DNA of 64,000 bases from Epiperipatus broadwayi (lineage: Eukaryota; Onychophora; Udeonychophora; Euonychophora; Peripatidae): the NCBI GenBank assembly GCA_028023455.1, contig JAQFVV010012476.1:2775820-2839819 (forward strand), read 5' to 3'. The notes under the pieces were generated by a model. That model saw only the letters and a program-made list of their open reading frames with translations, was not told the origin of the DNA and ran no database searches. A program made the position numbers and the translations under genes. Below are positions 1 through 10,619 of this stretch, one piece after another (the stretch's first letter is position 1; each line of letters starts with the position of its first letter).

Positions 1-300
1 TGAATAAACCATTTGAAAAAAGATTTTGTGATAGCATCTGAGACAATAGGCGGACAATTGAAATTTTAAATGAAATTCCAAGAGATTTAAAAGACCCAGA
101 AAGAGACCACATGTGAGATGGATGAAATAATGAAATGTTCTGGAGATTTAAAAGACCCAGAAAGAGACCACATATGAGATGGATGAAATGTGATGTGGAG
201 AGGAGAAGCTAGAGATTGGAAAAGGTGGATTGAACTTGGAGAGATCACCCTGCAGTGAATCAGTAATGGTTGAAAATGGTAATGATAGTGAAGTCTATTT
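1..300 (+). mobile_element. RTE-like LINE, 3' end fragment
   Basis: This is the 3' terminal part of the same LINE family whose longer copy lies on the minus strand at 23.67-25.55 kb. From about position 50 the sequence follows the end of that reverse transcriptase ORF (the stretch encoding a TEILNG..PRD..RPRKRPHVRWMDEI-type tail) and runs through the equivalent of its stop codon into TGATGG-rich 3' sequence near 290. It is decayed: there are frameshifts, and a 47-bp block is repeated (positions 82-128 and 143-189). The left end of the window cuts it, so its full length is unknown. Confidence 0.75.
82..189 (+). repeat. 47-bp direct duplication inside the LINE fragment
   Basis: The block starting GAGATTTAAAAGACCCAG occurs at 82-128 and again at 143-189 with one visible mismatch, a period of 61 bp. 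The other copies of this LINE carry the block once, so this is a local duplication after or during insertion. Confidence 0.85.
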
Positions 301-1390
301 ATTCAATATGTTTAAGTACAATATCCTTTTAAATACATTTAATGGCAAATATTGGATTTAAAAATATGTTGCAATGAAATGAATAGAGAGAAATGATGGT
401 GATTGTACTTTTCTCCTGACCTTTTATTATGTTTCCATTTCATGTAGCAGTGATATAGATGAGGAGATAACAGATAACTTTGAACAACGTTCATATCTAA
501 ACTTCGTGTTTAATTTGTTTAATGAATGGAACATGAGTGTGAAATGCAAAATTAACAATAATGGTTTTGGATTAAATTTAACTTCATGTAGTCATGTCAG
601 CCAAATTATTTAATTAAAATGCAAGATATAAGAGAATGACTTCTTAATAATTATAATTGCTCATGGAATGATGAAGAATCCTACCACATTTTCAAAATAA
701 ACTATAAGTTTACTTGAGAATAAACTAAACTAACAGAAAATAAAATATCTAATCAACATCAAAACTCGTAATTAGATTACAAATTGTAAAATTTCAGAAG
801 GCTATTTTCACTATAATAAATAAAACTGGTTTTATTTATTTGAACAAAGACTTTAATCAACCCACGAGATTGCCACCATTTAAATTTCTAGATTGACTAG
901 TTTTCCATTGAAATTTACTGTCTCCCATCATTCCTTCACTTACATTTTTCCTTGTATACTAATTTCATCTTGGAACCTGGACTTGTTAGAGAAAGAATGT
1001 ATTAGAAAGAAAGAAATTTGACACAAAATAATTTAATAGTATTAATTTAATAATTAAACAATACATACACAGATAAAAAACATCAGCACAGATTTAAAAA
1101 ATGCCATTAACCCAAAACCCCTGGTTTCAGGCTTTTTTATATGTGAGATTTTTTTTTTCAAATTTTAAGAATAAATCTTTTATTCCTTACTGTAAATCGA
1201 AACTTTGTTAAGATAAAAGAAGAAATAGGCAGTTCACCGCAATTAGATTTATTATTCATAGATATTTATTGATTGTTTTTATTTTTCTTTAAAGGTTTTT
1301 TAATAAATGCATTTACAAATTTTTATTTGTTTTTTTTTTTGACAGTTTAACTATTAACAAAATGTTTGAAAGGAAGCTGCAGAAATTCCA
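301..1390. other. AT-rich stretch without recognised feature
   Basis: No long open frame, RNA gene or clear repeat is seen. Homopolymer A and T runs are common (for example near 1150 and 1330). Confidence 0.55.
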
Positions 1391-1399
1391 ATCTAGAAA

Positions 1400-1700
1400 G
1401 TATATTCACCATTGATTTTATTAAGTCCTTTAATTCTAGCATTATAGCCATTCATGGACATCATCAACAACATGATTCATAGTCTGTGTTTGACTATATT
1501 TACATAGATTAGTAACTGATAAGTTCCAGTTATGAAGAGCATAATGACCAAAGTGTTGTCCTGAATCTGTTGATGAAACTCCAGTTGTGTCTAAGAGGTC
1601 AAATTCATTTGGCTTTATTATTGGATCTGGAAAGAGAACATTGTTTGGAATATCATAAAAATTCCATTTTTTAAGCTATAATTCAGAGGATCTTGATTTG
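1400..1700 (-). pseudogene. Remnant of a LINE C-terminal region
   Basis: On the minus strand about 45 codons read as a histidine- and cysteine-containing tail (DSGQHFGHYALHNWNL, then C, then QTQTMNHVVDDVHEWL). That resembles the end of non-LTR retrotransposon ORF2 proteins, where a cysteine motif is followed by an 'xQTMxHIVxxC' block. Here the second and third cysteines are lost and stop codons follow. This is a match by eye only; the family cannot be fixed and a chance resemblance is possible. Confidence 0.4.
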
Positions 1701-1902
1701 ATACAAGTCATAGATTGTAAAATTATATCTTGGATTATTTGTCAGATTGGTCTTGTCAAATTAATTTATTTACCATAAAAGATGAAAAACTATTTTTGAA
1801 ATTCTGTTTCCATAAAATAAAATTTTGAATAATACATATTGAATTAAATGGGATTCTACCCTATATTTGGTAACATGATAAAATACAGAAGGTGAATATA
1901 AG

Positions 1903-2353
1903 AATAATATTTCTGTAATGTAAATTTCACTACACCATTCTGAGCCAAGGTAGAGACTGGTTTCTATCTGCTTTTAACATCTTGTGGAAAGATATAATCT
2001 TAAACATAAACAAGGCAAAACTCTCCATACAGTAGTGCCATCCTGTGCCAACCAGATTAATCAATGGATGCCAGAAGGCTTGTGCATAAAATCCCTATCT
2101 AATACCTACTCATCCAATATCCCTAGACTAGTTTCTGGCTTGTTGCCTCCATCAGTGAGGAGCTTTGGATCTGAGAGCACAGGGTGGCACTACTGTCTGG
2201 AGAGTTTTGCCTTGTTTATAAACAATTATGTGCTAGTAGAAGAAATGGTGATCATGTGATGCTTAATGGTTTAATCTTAAACATATGATCAAAGACCAGT
2301 CCCTATCCTATGTGAGAGTGGTGTAATGAAATTTACACTATAGAAATATTATT
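1903..2353. mobile_element. Inverted-repeat element, hammerhead family 1
   Basis: The outer inverted repeats are at about 1903-1960 and 2296-2353 (AATAATATTTCTGTAATG on the left, its near-complement on the right). A second pair lies inside: CTCCATACAGTAGTGCCATC near 2023 against GGTGGCACTACTGTCTGGAG near 2183. The left arm still holds a hammerhead-like motif on the minus strand (2126-2160); the right arm is shortened and has lost its copy. Related elements are at 28.4, 42.1 and 53.6 kb, and the shared outer tail GGTGATCATGTGATG links them. No protein is encoded; an open frame of 91 codons across this element is incidental. Confidence 0.7.
2118..2165 (-). ncRNA. Hammerhead-like motif, partly decayed
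   Basis: Minus strand: CTGATGG (2155-2149; the last A of the core is G), a GGC/GCC stem II, GAAA (2135-2132), palindromic ACTAGT (2132-2127), then C at 2126 in the cleavage position. Stem I pairing with the preceding CCTCA is weak. Cleavage activity is doubtful because of the core change. Confidence 0.5.
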
Positions 2354-2359
2354 TATTAA

Positions 2360-4250
2360 ATGAATAATGTCTAGTCTAATGAATGACTAATAAAAATTAT
2401 AAATCTATAAATATAAGACATGAATATTTAATCAATCTGGGTTTGTGGGCATACTTTTTCATATTTTTTAAAAACAGATTTTATTATTAATGTTCTATTA
2501 TAACTTTATCTTTCCTATTGCATTGCAAAATCCATATAATATTAATATTATCTATATTCTTTACATTTTTTATAATGCTTTTTCACTATTCATTATTGAC
2601 AGTTTCGATTGCCGCAGCAATCTTCTTCAGAACTTCTTGTATTTCCAAATCTACCTAACAAGGACTGCTCTATCTAATAGGCTTCCTTAATACAAAGTGA
2701 GCAAATATGTATAAATTAATAAAATCCAAAATACTGATACATTTGAAATAACAGCAACATAAAAAATATTTCTTTGGCTTTAAATTATTTAAGTTAATTA
2801 AACAAAAATAATCAAATGGCTAATTATTGCTTAAAAGTTTTAAGTGCCAGAAGAGAAAGATCTGGGCATGCTCCAAGGACCTTAAATTCTCATAGTCTAT
2901 CAGACTTTAAGATAATTAATTTGATATGAATACATTTAAGGTGTATCAGCTATATAGCTAACTGTATACAGTCTTTTCTCTAAAGTGTATATTTAGGTTT
3001 TTTGAAGTCTGACACTCATACTAGAGTGACTCATCAGATTTCTTTTTCAATTGTAAAATTTTCTTTAACTTCAATTTATTTGGATTCTAGGACATTTTGA
3101 CAAGTTTTAATTTCTGTGAAGTTTCTGTAATTATTTAAACGGCACATTCAATTTCAGATTAGGAGTTCTTATTGCAGGATTTCTTTTGGGCTTATTAAAA
3201 TTTTTCCAAAATGCCACAAACTAATCATTTGCCGCAGGAGAAATAGAGAGATAAATCATCAATGAGAGGATTGCTTAGTTGCTGATATTATTTGAAGTAT
3301 TGGCAATAATAACACATTTCTATTTTAGCTTACAGAAAGACTTTGAAGATACTTACAAACTTACTCATGGTCGTTCCTTTAATAAATTTAATAGATACTT
3401 CGAAATCCATGTTTATTTATATCGGTATCATTTTTTATTTAAAATAATCATTTAACTACTTCATCTGGAATTTTCAACTTCTTAACAGCTTCTTAAATGG
3501 TAAAAACTTTACTTGATATACCTGCCTATTCATTGTATCAAAATTATTATTTTAAAGAAACTGTTATCTTAAAGTTCAATATTCAAGAATCTAAGGGTCC
3601 AGTTGACGAAGAGGGAAGAATATTACATCTCGAACCATGCATATACTAATCTGTGTGCTATTACTAACAGTTGAATGTATTTGGAATATTTAAGTAAAGT
3701 TAAATTTTCCCAAGACATCAATACTTATATTAGATGATGTTTTAGTCCAATATATAAATACAAATATATGATAAATGATTTTTTTTTTTGATATTATTAT
3801 ATACTTCCGGTTTTATTCATTGATAAACGAGAGAATACCAAGTTTATTTATAGTCTTATTGGCATTAAAATGACTATTTGTTTATTTTCTTATTTTAATT
3901 CTTTACAGACTAAATTAACTGTAATAGTTTTAATATTTAAATACAAGTATATCATTTATACTTAAGCTAGATGTAATTAATAAGTCTGTAAATAAATCAT
4001 GACTTGAATACGTCATGTTAAGAATATAAAAAGTTATTTACAGATTAACTAAGTCCATAATTCACAAGTTATGTTTTTAAAGAATCATTTTAATAAACTT
4101 GTAAATAATGTTCACTTTATCATATTAATGACAATTTATTGGGCAAATAAAAATGGTTATTTTTATTTGCCTTCAAAATATGAAATGGTAAATGACCTAA
4201 GTGCTAATACTTGGTGATGATTTTTTGTTATTATTAATCAAGTTAGTTTA
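2360..4250. other. AT-rich stretch without recognised feature
   Basis: No supported coding region. The only internal structure noticed is a stretch near 4050-4120 that recurs in direct orientation at about 4970-5040 (AATTCACAAGT, then TTTAATAAACTTGTAA), on the far side of the inserted element at 4255-4848. Confidence 0.5.
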
Positions 4251-4254
4251 CTGG

Positions 4255-4848
4255 GTACTTATGCATTATCCTGTCTACCAAGTTTGTTAGAGGATTTTTT
4301 GAAATTTACTGTTTAAGGAGCATAAAATAAATGTTAAAAAACAAAATAGATTGCACGTAGTGGTCGTATTTAATATTTATTATTATTTTAAAAAAAGAAA
4401 AAAAATTGCAAAAATTAAATAATTTCCAATTTATTATTTTTTGTATTAAGTCTTGAATTTCAACTTTTACCTTTTCATAATACTCGATTACAACAAGTTT
4501 ATAAGAATTACATTAATTAATGAAAAGAGAATTAATTATTTAGAATGTAAAACGAGTAAAAATATAAAAAACAAAATATCATATCATGCACATTAATAGA
4601 CATATTTTTTATTTTTATGTTAATAAGTTGACTTAATACAAAACTAATAAATAAAATGAAAATATTAGAATTAATTTTTGCAGAAATTTTTATTTTTTTA
4701 AAATAATAATAAAAAATATACAAATATTGAATGACTGTTAACTTGTCAGCCATTTTTTTTTTTTTTTAACATTTATTTTATGCCCATGAAACTGTATATT
4801 AAAAAAAATCATCTGCCAAGCTTGGTAGATAGGATAACGCACAAGTAC
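4255..4848. mobile_element. GTAC-bounded TIR element (non-autonomous DNA transposon), copy 1
   Basis: The terminal inverted repeats begin GTACTTATGCATTATCCTGTC on the left and end with the near-complement on the right (GGATAACGCACAAGTAC). Repeat similarity extends roughly 85 bp inward, through a block with ATACAGTTTCATGGGC in the better-preserved ends. Internally the segment 4611-4740 (TTAATAAGTTGACTTAATAC onward) matches copy 2 at 22315-22435. No transposase is present. GTAC bounds both copies, so it is either part of the terminus or a preferred 4-bp target duplication. Confidence 0.75.
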
Positions 4849-4969
4849 CATTTACTGCTTCAAATAACAATCCAGATAAAATTCTGATAACTTTAATGGG
4901 ATTATTAAATATGTAATGTTGAGAACAAATAAGTGTATTCATGAGCCAAATAGGTTTAAATGCATTACT

Positions 4970-5090
4970 TTAATTCACAAGTCAGATTTTTAAATAATCT
5001 TTAATAAACTTGTAAGCAATGCCCACCTTTTTTGTGTCACATCAATTCAATAGTCAGATAAATATTTAATAGCCATAACTTTGAAACTAA
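4970..5090 (+). repeat. Direct partner of the 4050-4180 stretch
   Basis: The order of AATTCACAAGT, TTTTTAAATAAT and TTTAATAAACTTGTAA matches 4050-4120 with scattered mismatches. The two may be one older repeat unit now flanking the TIR element. Confidence 0.4.
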
Positions 5091-5585
5091 GTTGGATTTC
5101 TTGCTCAGTAATTTATAAGGAGTGCCTTCAACGCCACAACCGAAATCAATCCTGGGTCTCATATTCTAGAATCTGACAAACACTCAAGATAGTATGAGTG
5201 GTTACTTGATGACACATCTATAGTAGTAAAAAAATTTTGGTGGGAACAATGATGGAAGAGAGGGCAGCAAGAGGATAACCTAGGATAGAATGTACTATGC
5301 TGTACCACTAACCTACGAATTGTGGCGACTCAAAAATCCTATTTTGATACACATCTTTGCGAGAACTAGTGCATGTTTATAAATAAGTTACACAATAGTT
5401 TTACTAAAGTGGCAATCAAATGAGGTGCTTAAAAATTTGGAAAATTAGTTAAATTATTATTAACTGAAACACAAGCTTATTATATACCTGTGTCTATATA
5501 TGCAATATATAGGGTATATGAGCACAGACTTTTATACGACCTACCACTCTCCTTACACTCAAGTACATATATGCTGAAAGGATAA

Positions 5586-5644
5586 ATAATCACCAATATA
5601 CATATTTCATGCTAAACCAGCAATCATCAGTTGGTCCAGATTAT
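5586..5644 (-). ncRNA. Type I hammerhead ribozyme motif (left arm)
   Basis: Minus strand: CTGATGA (5630-5624), stem II TGCT-loop-AGCA, GAAA (5608-5605), a very short palindrome-like stem III (TATGTA), then TA as the UH cleavage dinucleotide (5598-5597). Stem I is ACCAA with TTGGT, extended after a 3-nt bulge by ATAATC with GATTAT. All invariant core positions are present. The closing pair of stem II is a T-T mismatch. Confidence 0.75.
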
Positions 5645-5882
5645 CATCTCCCACATATATATACTATAAGTGCTCAGATATATATTAAGATAGACAATCT
5701 TCATACTTGAATGGACAGGCTCCAATCTACTACACACTCCAACTCTCCATCATAAGATTTTCAATTGGATGGACGGTTGAAGAGTTGGAGTGTGTAGTAG
5801 ATTGGAGCCTGTCCATTAAAGTATGAAGATTGCCTATCTTAATATATATCTGAGCACTTATAGTATATATGTGTGGGAGATG

Positions 5883-5941
5883 ATAATCTGGACCAACTGA
5901 TGATTGCTGGTTTAGCATGAAATACGTATATTGGTGATTAT
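5883..5941 (+). ncRNA. Type I hammerhead ribozyme motif (right arm)
   Basis: CTGATGA is at 5897-5903; stem II TGCT (5905-5908) pairs with AGCA (5914-5917) across the loop GGTTT; GAAA is at 5919-5922. Stem III is the palindrome ATACGTAT (5922-5929), with predicted cleavage after A5930. Stem I has ACCAA (5892-5896) with TTGGT (5931-5935), then a TGG bulge, then ATAATC (5883-5888) with GATTAT (5936-5941). Such a minimal palindromic stem III is known from PLE hammerheads and favours action as a dimer. Activity is inferred, not shown. Confidence 0.8.
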
Positions 5942-6042
5942 TTATCTTTTCAGCATATATGTACTTGAGTGTATCAGTGTTATTAGATAGAATGGAGAGT
6001 GGTGGGTCGTGTGAAAATCTGTGCTCATATACCCTATATATT

Positions 6043-6740
6043 AAATTATTATTATTATTATTTGGCGCTCCATTAATTATTAAATATCCTTCATTGCGCG
6101 CTGTAATTGCTGACAGGCATTTTCTCTATTAACAATAAACACGTTACGGAGAGGTCCAGTTAAATATCTTCGCCCGTATGTTTATTTATTTCGTTTTTCA
6201 GTGCAGCCGTTAATTATTGCTCAGATATAATAAACTTTGTTGTGATCTGTTTCACAGTGCAGTATTCCATTTTTCACGCCATCAAACGATCATTTTAGAA
6301 ACTAATATTGTCACGTGATGTTTACGTTTTTAAATTATTAAAAATAATCTTAAAACTTTCAATGGCAGAATTAAATTTATATATTAAAATTAAAGTTTCA
6401 ATTTTTTTTAAAAATCTATGCAAAATATTACCTTCTTTAAATATTGAAGATTTATATTTTCTACCTATCGTTATGTACATATTTAGATTGGAATGTATGT
6501 CGCAATTAACTTTTTACTCTATTGTGTTTTGCAGAGTGAGTCCCACCCGTTTTATAAATAAGCAACTTTTTAAAATACGGCTGGAGTTCAAGATGTCGCT
6601 GATTGATAGGCGCTGGGCATTTAGCAATTGTTAGCGATTGTTTCTAAGGGCCTATTTTTCGTATCTGAGTGCGACTTACGTGATACAGAAGGGGTGTTCA
6701 AGTTTGGAGTGTACAGCGAGTGGTATGCTTTTTTGGTAAA
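6043..6740. other. CpG-richer pocket after a short (TTA)n run
   Basis: After ATTATTATTATTATT (6046-6060), CG dinucleotides become noticeably more frequent than in the neighbouring kilobases (GGCGCT, GCGCGC, TTACGGAG, CACGTGATG, GGCGCTGGG, GCGACTTACGTG). TTTTGCAG at about 6529-6536 could be a splice acceptor. A 108-codon open frame spans 6308-6634 but has AT-driven composition and matches nothing I know. This could be a promoter, a non-coding first exon or simply undecayed sequence. Confidence 0.35.
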
Positions 6741-8085
6741 CAAAAGTTGTGATTTCATTCCGGAAAAAAAATGGAATTTGTCACTTTACTGAGGGTTGCT
6801 ATTTGATATACTCGGTTAGTTAAGTCGCTATTTAATATGTACACATTCTATATACCGTACGATATAAAAATGTAATTGATAGATTTACTACAGCATTTCC
6901 ATGATTTCTGTCATTAAAAATGAAACATACATATATAAATTACACTCAAGTAACATATATATGCAAACTTAGGAAGCGAATGCCATTTTACTAAAAATAA
7001 GACAATAGCCCCGTTTTTTTTTAATTAAAAAATTAAACTATTCCGAGATAAATAATTCTTGCAAATAATAATTTTAGTTAAATATTAGCTTAAAACTCAC
7101 TAGATGTCGCTAGCGTTTTGTTGTTGTTTTTTTGTAAAAAAAAAAAAAAAGTTATATTCAATGGATATGTATTTCCAGGACATGACTTAATAGTTTTATA
7201 TTATCAAAAGTTGATGATATATAAATACATACTAAAACTGGATTTAATATCCTATTGTAAAAGCCTAATAATTATTTACAAAGATGCTGGAAGAAATATG
7301 AGGCAGGTCATCTGTTATTCCTGTGACATCATCGGACTGGTCATCTATTAACTATTGAGGTTTTATGGTTTTTCGTTTTATTCTCAATCTAAGAATAGCC
7401 AAATACTATTTACCGATCAGCAGCTGACGTCTATCTATATTGATTATGAGCCAGCTATTTGGAAAACAATTCCAACTTAGTTGGAAATATTGAACAGTTG
7501 ATTATAAGCATGATATTTTTATACTAACTATTACATCATAAAATCCTTCTATCATTTTCAACTATTTGCAGGCTAAATGTTATTCACTTTTTCCGATATA
7601 TAACTTCTCAACATTCTACCAACAAACATTTTTATTTCATCCAACTATGTCATATCTCATTGTAAGTCTTTTATTATCTCTTAGAAATCTATTTAAAACT
7701 TCAACTATCTATCTGTTATCATCTATTCTACTAATGTGATCAGTCTAACCTATTTCAATCTTTTTTTTAAAAAATATTTAAAAGAATTTAAAATATCACA
7801 TTGCTGAGAAAAATATTCTCTAATCTTCTTCCATTAAAGAGAAACAATGAAGAAAATTATTTACCTGACTAGTTGGTGCATATTTTTATGCAGTTCTTAA
7901 AAATCTATAACTCCATCATTGAAATGGAATAAAGATGATATTAACACTGCTTCATATATGGGGAAAACAGTGCAAATTTTAATACTAATCTTAATGCAGT
8001 ATTGATGTTGAGAACCCTCATCAAAGATAATTCATATACAAATGAAAAATAAAAATGGAAATGCAAAATTATACTTCTCTTAAAT
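6741..8085. other. AT-rich stretch without recognised feature
   Basis: No supported gene or repeat. A run of 17 A's near 7136-7152 lies in the largest open frame, which I regard as chance. Confidence 0.5.
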
Positions 8086-8118
8086 ATGCCTGTTCCAAAT
8101 CACACTCAGATTAACACC

Positions 8119-8271
8119 ATTATTAACGAGTCTATGTTTTTAACGAAACACACCTTAATTTTACATTTGCTGACATTACGTTTATGTTTTTATTCCGAAG
8201 AATGTGCAAACGGTAATGACAAGAAACAAAATTAAAGAAACATGTTTCATTAATAACTCGGACTCAGTAAT
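8119..8271. mobile_element. Small imperfect inverted-repeat (MITE-like) element
   Basis: Left arm ATTATTAACGAGTCTATG through GACATTACG (about 8119-8180) pairs with right arm CGGTAATGAC through TTAATAACTCGGACTC (about 8211-8264), with a ~25-bp centre. There are several mismatches. No coding sequence; family unknown. Confidence 0.5.
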
Positions 8272-8820
8272 GAGCAGAAAATATCACAGTATTCATTTGA
8301 GTTCATTTTGGAAAGGAACAAGTAAATATATTTCATTTTTATTTTGAAAATAACAGCTGTCTTCGACAAGAGAGCTCAGCATTCAAAGTACGTTAAAATT
8401 ATACAATTCTTTAACTGTATTCTGTGGCAATATTAGTATTACATCTGGAATATGTAGGTTTTCTATCTTGTTTGATCCCTTAGCTAAGAATAATTATATT
8501 TTTATAGTTATAAAATAAAGGATAGTATGGATAATTGAAAAAATTCTTTTTTAAGTGGATAATCGTCAACAGTCCAAAATGAAAAATTTAATGGTATTCA
8601 ATTTTATATAATGTAACACAATTATCATGAATATTTTTGAAGCTGATATTTAATTATTGTAAGTAAAAAATGGGCAATGCTACAATAATAAGTTTATTTA
8701 CTAGTTGGAGCTACACAGTACTTACCACTGACTTAAAAATATATGCATTTGCAAAGAGTATCCCAATGAAGAAATGATTGGTTTTCTCTCCTAGCTGCCT
8801 GCTGCCCATATTTGAATTGA

Positions 8821-9133
8821 CACATTTTATAATGGCACAGTTCAGCTATTCACTGCAAAATGTTTAAAGTGCTAGCGTATCTGAATCTCAACTTACGATA
8901 TGAAAGATGACATTGTTTTATAACTTAACCCACGATAGAATAGCATGCTAATGTTAAATTTTGTTTTTATTTGAGCAAAACTGCTATTAAAATATATGAA
9001 ATAATTCCAACTCTTTTATGGCACGGAAGCCATGAGTCATAAGAATGTTTTCAAATAGTAAGCCATGATCCAAACATGCTAGGATCATAAAATGTTTATG
9101 CTGAATAGTTCAACTATGACGATGTATAACACT
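8821..9133. mobile_element. Imperfect palindromic element, copy 1
   Basis: The left end (CACAGTTCAGCTATTCACTG, then GTGCTAGCGTATCTGAATC) is complementary to the right end (GGATCATAAAATGTTTATG, then GAATAGTTCAACTATGACG) with many mismatches. The same ends occur at 21.74-22.74 kb, where they flank a nested transposon. No coding region and no clear hammerhead core. Confidence 0.5.
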
Positions 9134-9179
9134 TATATTGGTTTAGAGATGGCATTATAAGCAGCCTGGAAAGAGAGTC

Positions 9180-10160
9180 ATTCACTTTTTTACTGGAAGA
9201 CACTGCATTCTTGAATTTAAAACTAGGAAATGAATATTAAAGAAAATCAAGAAAATAAAATTAGCAATGAAAATAATTTATTTGTAAATTATTTATCAAA
9301 TATATATATATCAATAAATAAAATGTCTACAGATACAAGACTATAGCAAATAAAATATCAAAAATTAATCCCTAACTTAATTTTACTAAATAAAAACAAG
9401 TGTAACGATCAAAAAATGATTTATTTAGGAAATAGAGCAAAACATATAAAATACACATAACCAAAACATACATTTCTTAAATTGCAGTCAACTAGAAGTT
9501 TAATGTTTAATTATGCACCATCAAGTAACAGCTATAGTCGATCGTGTTCACTTTATTAATTGATATAGTATTACCATTTTTATAATTTACTATATTCATA
9601 TTAAAATGTCAATCAAGATAATTTATTGCCAAATAATTTTCAATAAAGAGAGACCATTATGACGTGATTCTTTAATGTGCAAGAAGGAAAAATTAAAAGA
9701 ATTTACTCCACTTTTATGAGATTTGTGGAAAGGATGTCAGTCAGCTCATTTGGTTAAAATTAATGTTGGGTTTAACTACTTTGGGCTTCCTTTTATTTAA
9801 TACTTTCTTTGTGCTTTCGTTTATTTGGTGCATTCATTGTGTGAATGGTTTTATTTTTGGAATTTCATTTCCATTTTTGTGTGCTTTTTATTTCTTATTG
9901 GTACTTTTTTTTGTTGGCTAATTTATATTTTTTTGGTGAATAAATTATTTTTATTGCTAAGTATATATATATTGGTTTTATTTAATATGCTGTTGTGGCC
10001 GTAAATTCAAGAGTATGTGCAGACATTTTATTGTTTATCTGTTAGTTATTTTTTTAGGCCATTAGTAATTACTATGTTGCTCCATCTGGTGAGTAAATCA
10101 CACATTACAAGAATATCAAAGCATGTTAATGGCATTAAAGCAATGTAGAATAAGAATCAT
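9180..10160. other. AT-rich stretch without recognised feature
   Basis: Only short TA runs (about 9300-9312 and 9962-9972) and T-rich sequence (9780-9960) are seen. Confidence 0.5.
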
Positions 10161-10167
10161 TCTCATC

Positions 10168-10290
10168 ATCAAATAGTTTTTGCTCAGGGGTTTATAAGAA
10201 GTTTGAACATTGGAAGTGACAGTTGGAGCATGATTTACGCCCTTAATCTTGAGAATTTGTGGCTCTTTCATTACCTCAAACCATGCAGAC
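10168..10290 (-). mobile_element. SINE (AATAAA-type family), minus copy
   Basis: On the minus strand this reads GCATGGTTTGAGGTAATG through the family signature CAAACTTCTTATAAACCCC and GAGCAA. It matches copies at 21.2, 28.8, 32.4, 34.15, 37.9, 41.1-41.8 and 61.4 kb, which end in GAGCAATAAA. The 5' part resembles tRNA promoter boxes only loosely. Confidence 0.6.
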
Positions 10291-10516
10291 TATTAATGCA
10301 ATTATTGGGAACTGAGCTGTATAATGTAAATTTAGATTAAATGCTAGCTTTCCTTTTATTATTTCTTTAATGTCTCGGACATTACATTTCTATATATATA
10401 TGTAAATATTTAATATATTTTACATTTGCTAATGTAGTCATAATTTATAATGTTACTCAGCATTGGAAGGGAAATAGACTGACTATTTAAATACAATATA
10501 AATTGTGTAGATAATT

Positions 10517-10615
10517 AAGTACTGCTACAATATGTGATCTACCTTAAGTTTCACAATCTATCCACAAGATGGCACTACTGAAGACAAAACTGGAATTAAT
10601 CCATAAGAAATAAAA
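10517..10615 (+). repeat. Solo copy of the ~65-bp motif that abuts CR1-like LINE copies
   Basis: AAGTACTGCTACAATATG, then TGATCTACCTTAAGTTTCAC and ATCCACAAGATGGCACTAC match the motif at 15727-15790 (minus) and 30989-31052 (plus), where CR1-like LINE sequence starts directly after it. Here it is followed by AATTAATCCATAAGAAATAA, similar to the LINE 3' tail at about 32182-32200. This may be an extremely deleted element made only of the two ends. Confidence 0.5.
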
Positions 10616-10619
10616 TATA

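Larger units (their letters stand above)
5504..6042. mobile_element. Palindromic element with two outward hammerhead ribozyme motifs
   Basis: The left arm (5504-5747) and right arm (5781-6042) are near-perfect complements around a 33-bp centre. The right arm has a ~25-bp extra segment near 5975-6000. Both arms hold the same hammerhead motif, minus strand at 5586-5644 and plus strand at 5883-5941, so cleavage sites point outward, roughly 100 bp from each outer end. Sequence on the centre side of the motif (TGTCCATTAAAGT, then GCTATCTTAATATA, then TGAGCACT) recurs at 27.48 and 49.06 kb, defining one family. No protein coding is seen. This is the best-preserved hammerhead element in the window. 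Confidence 0.85.

Noticed and set aside
1984-2259. 91-codon open frame
   Set aside because: Lies across the inverted arms of a non-coding palindrome; the matching region in other copies is not open.
5730-5918. 62-codon minus-strand open frame
   Set aside because: It reads through the palindrome centre and a ribozyme motif; incidental.
6308-6634. 108-codon plus-strand open frame
   Set aside because: No recognisable domain, no start context, AT-driven codons; I kept only the CpG observation.
7118-7351. 77-codon open frame starting near a poly-A run
   Set aside because: Low-complexity start and no recognisable content.
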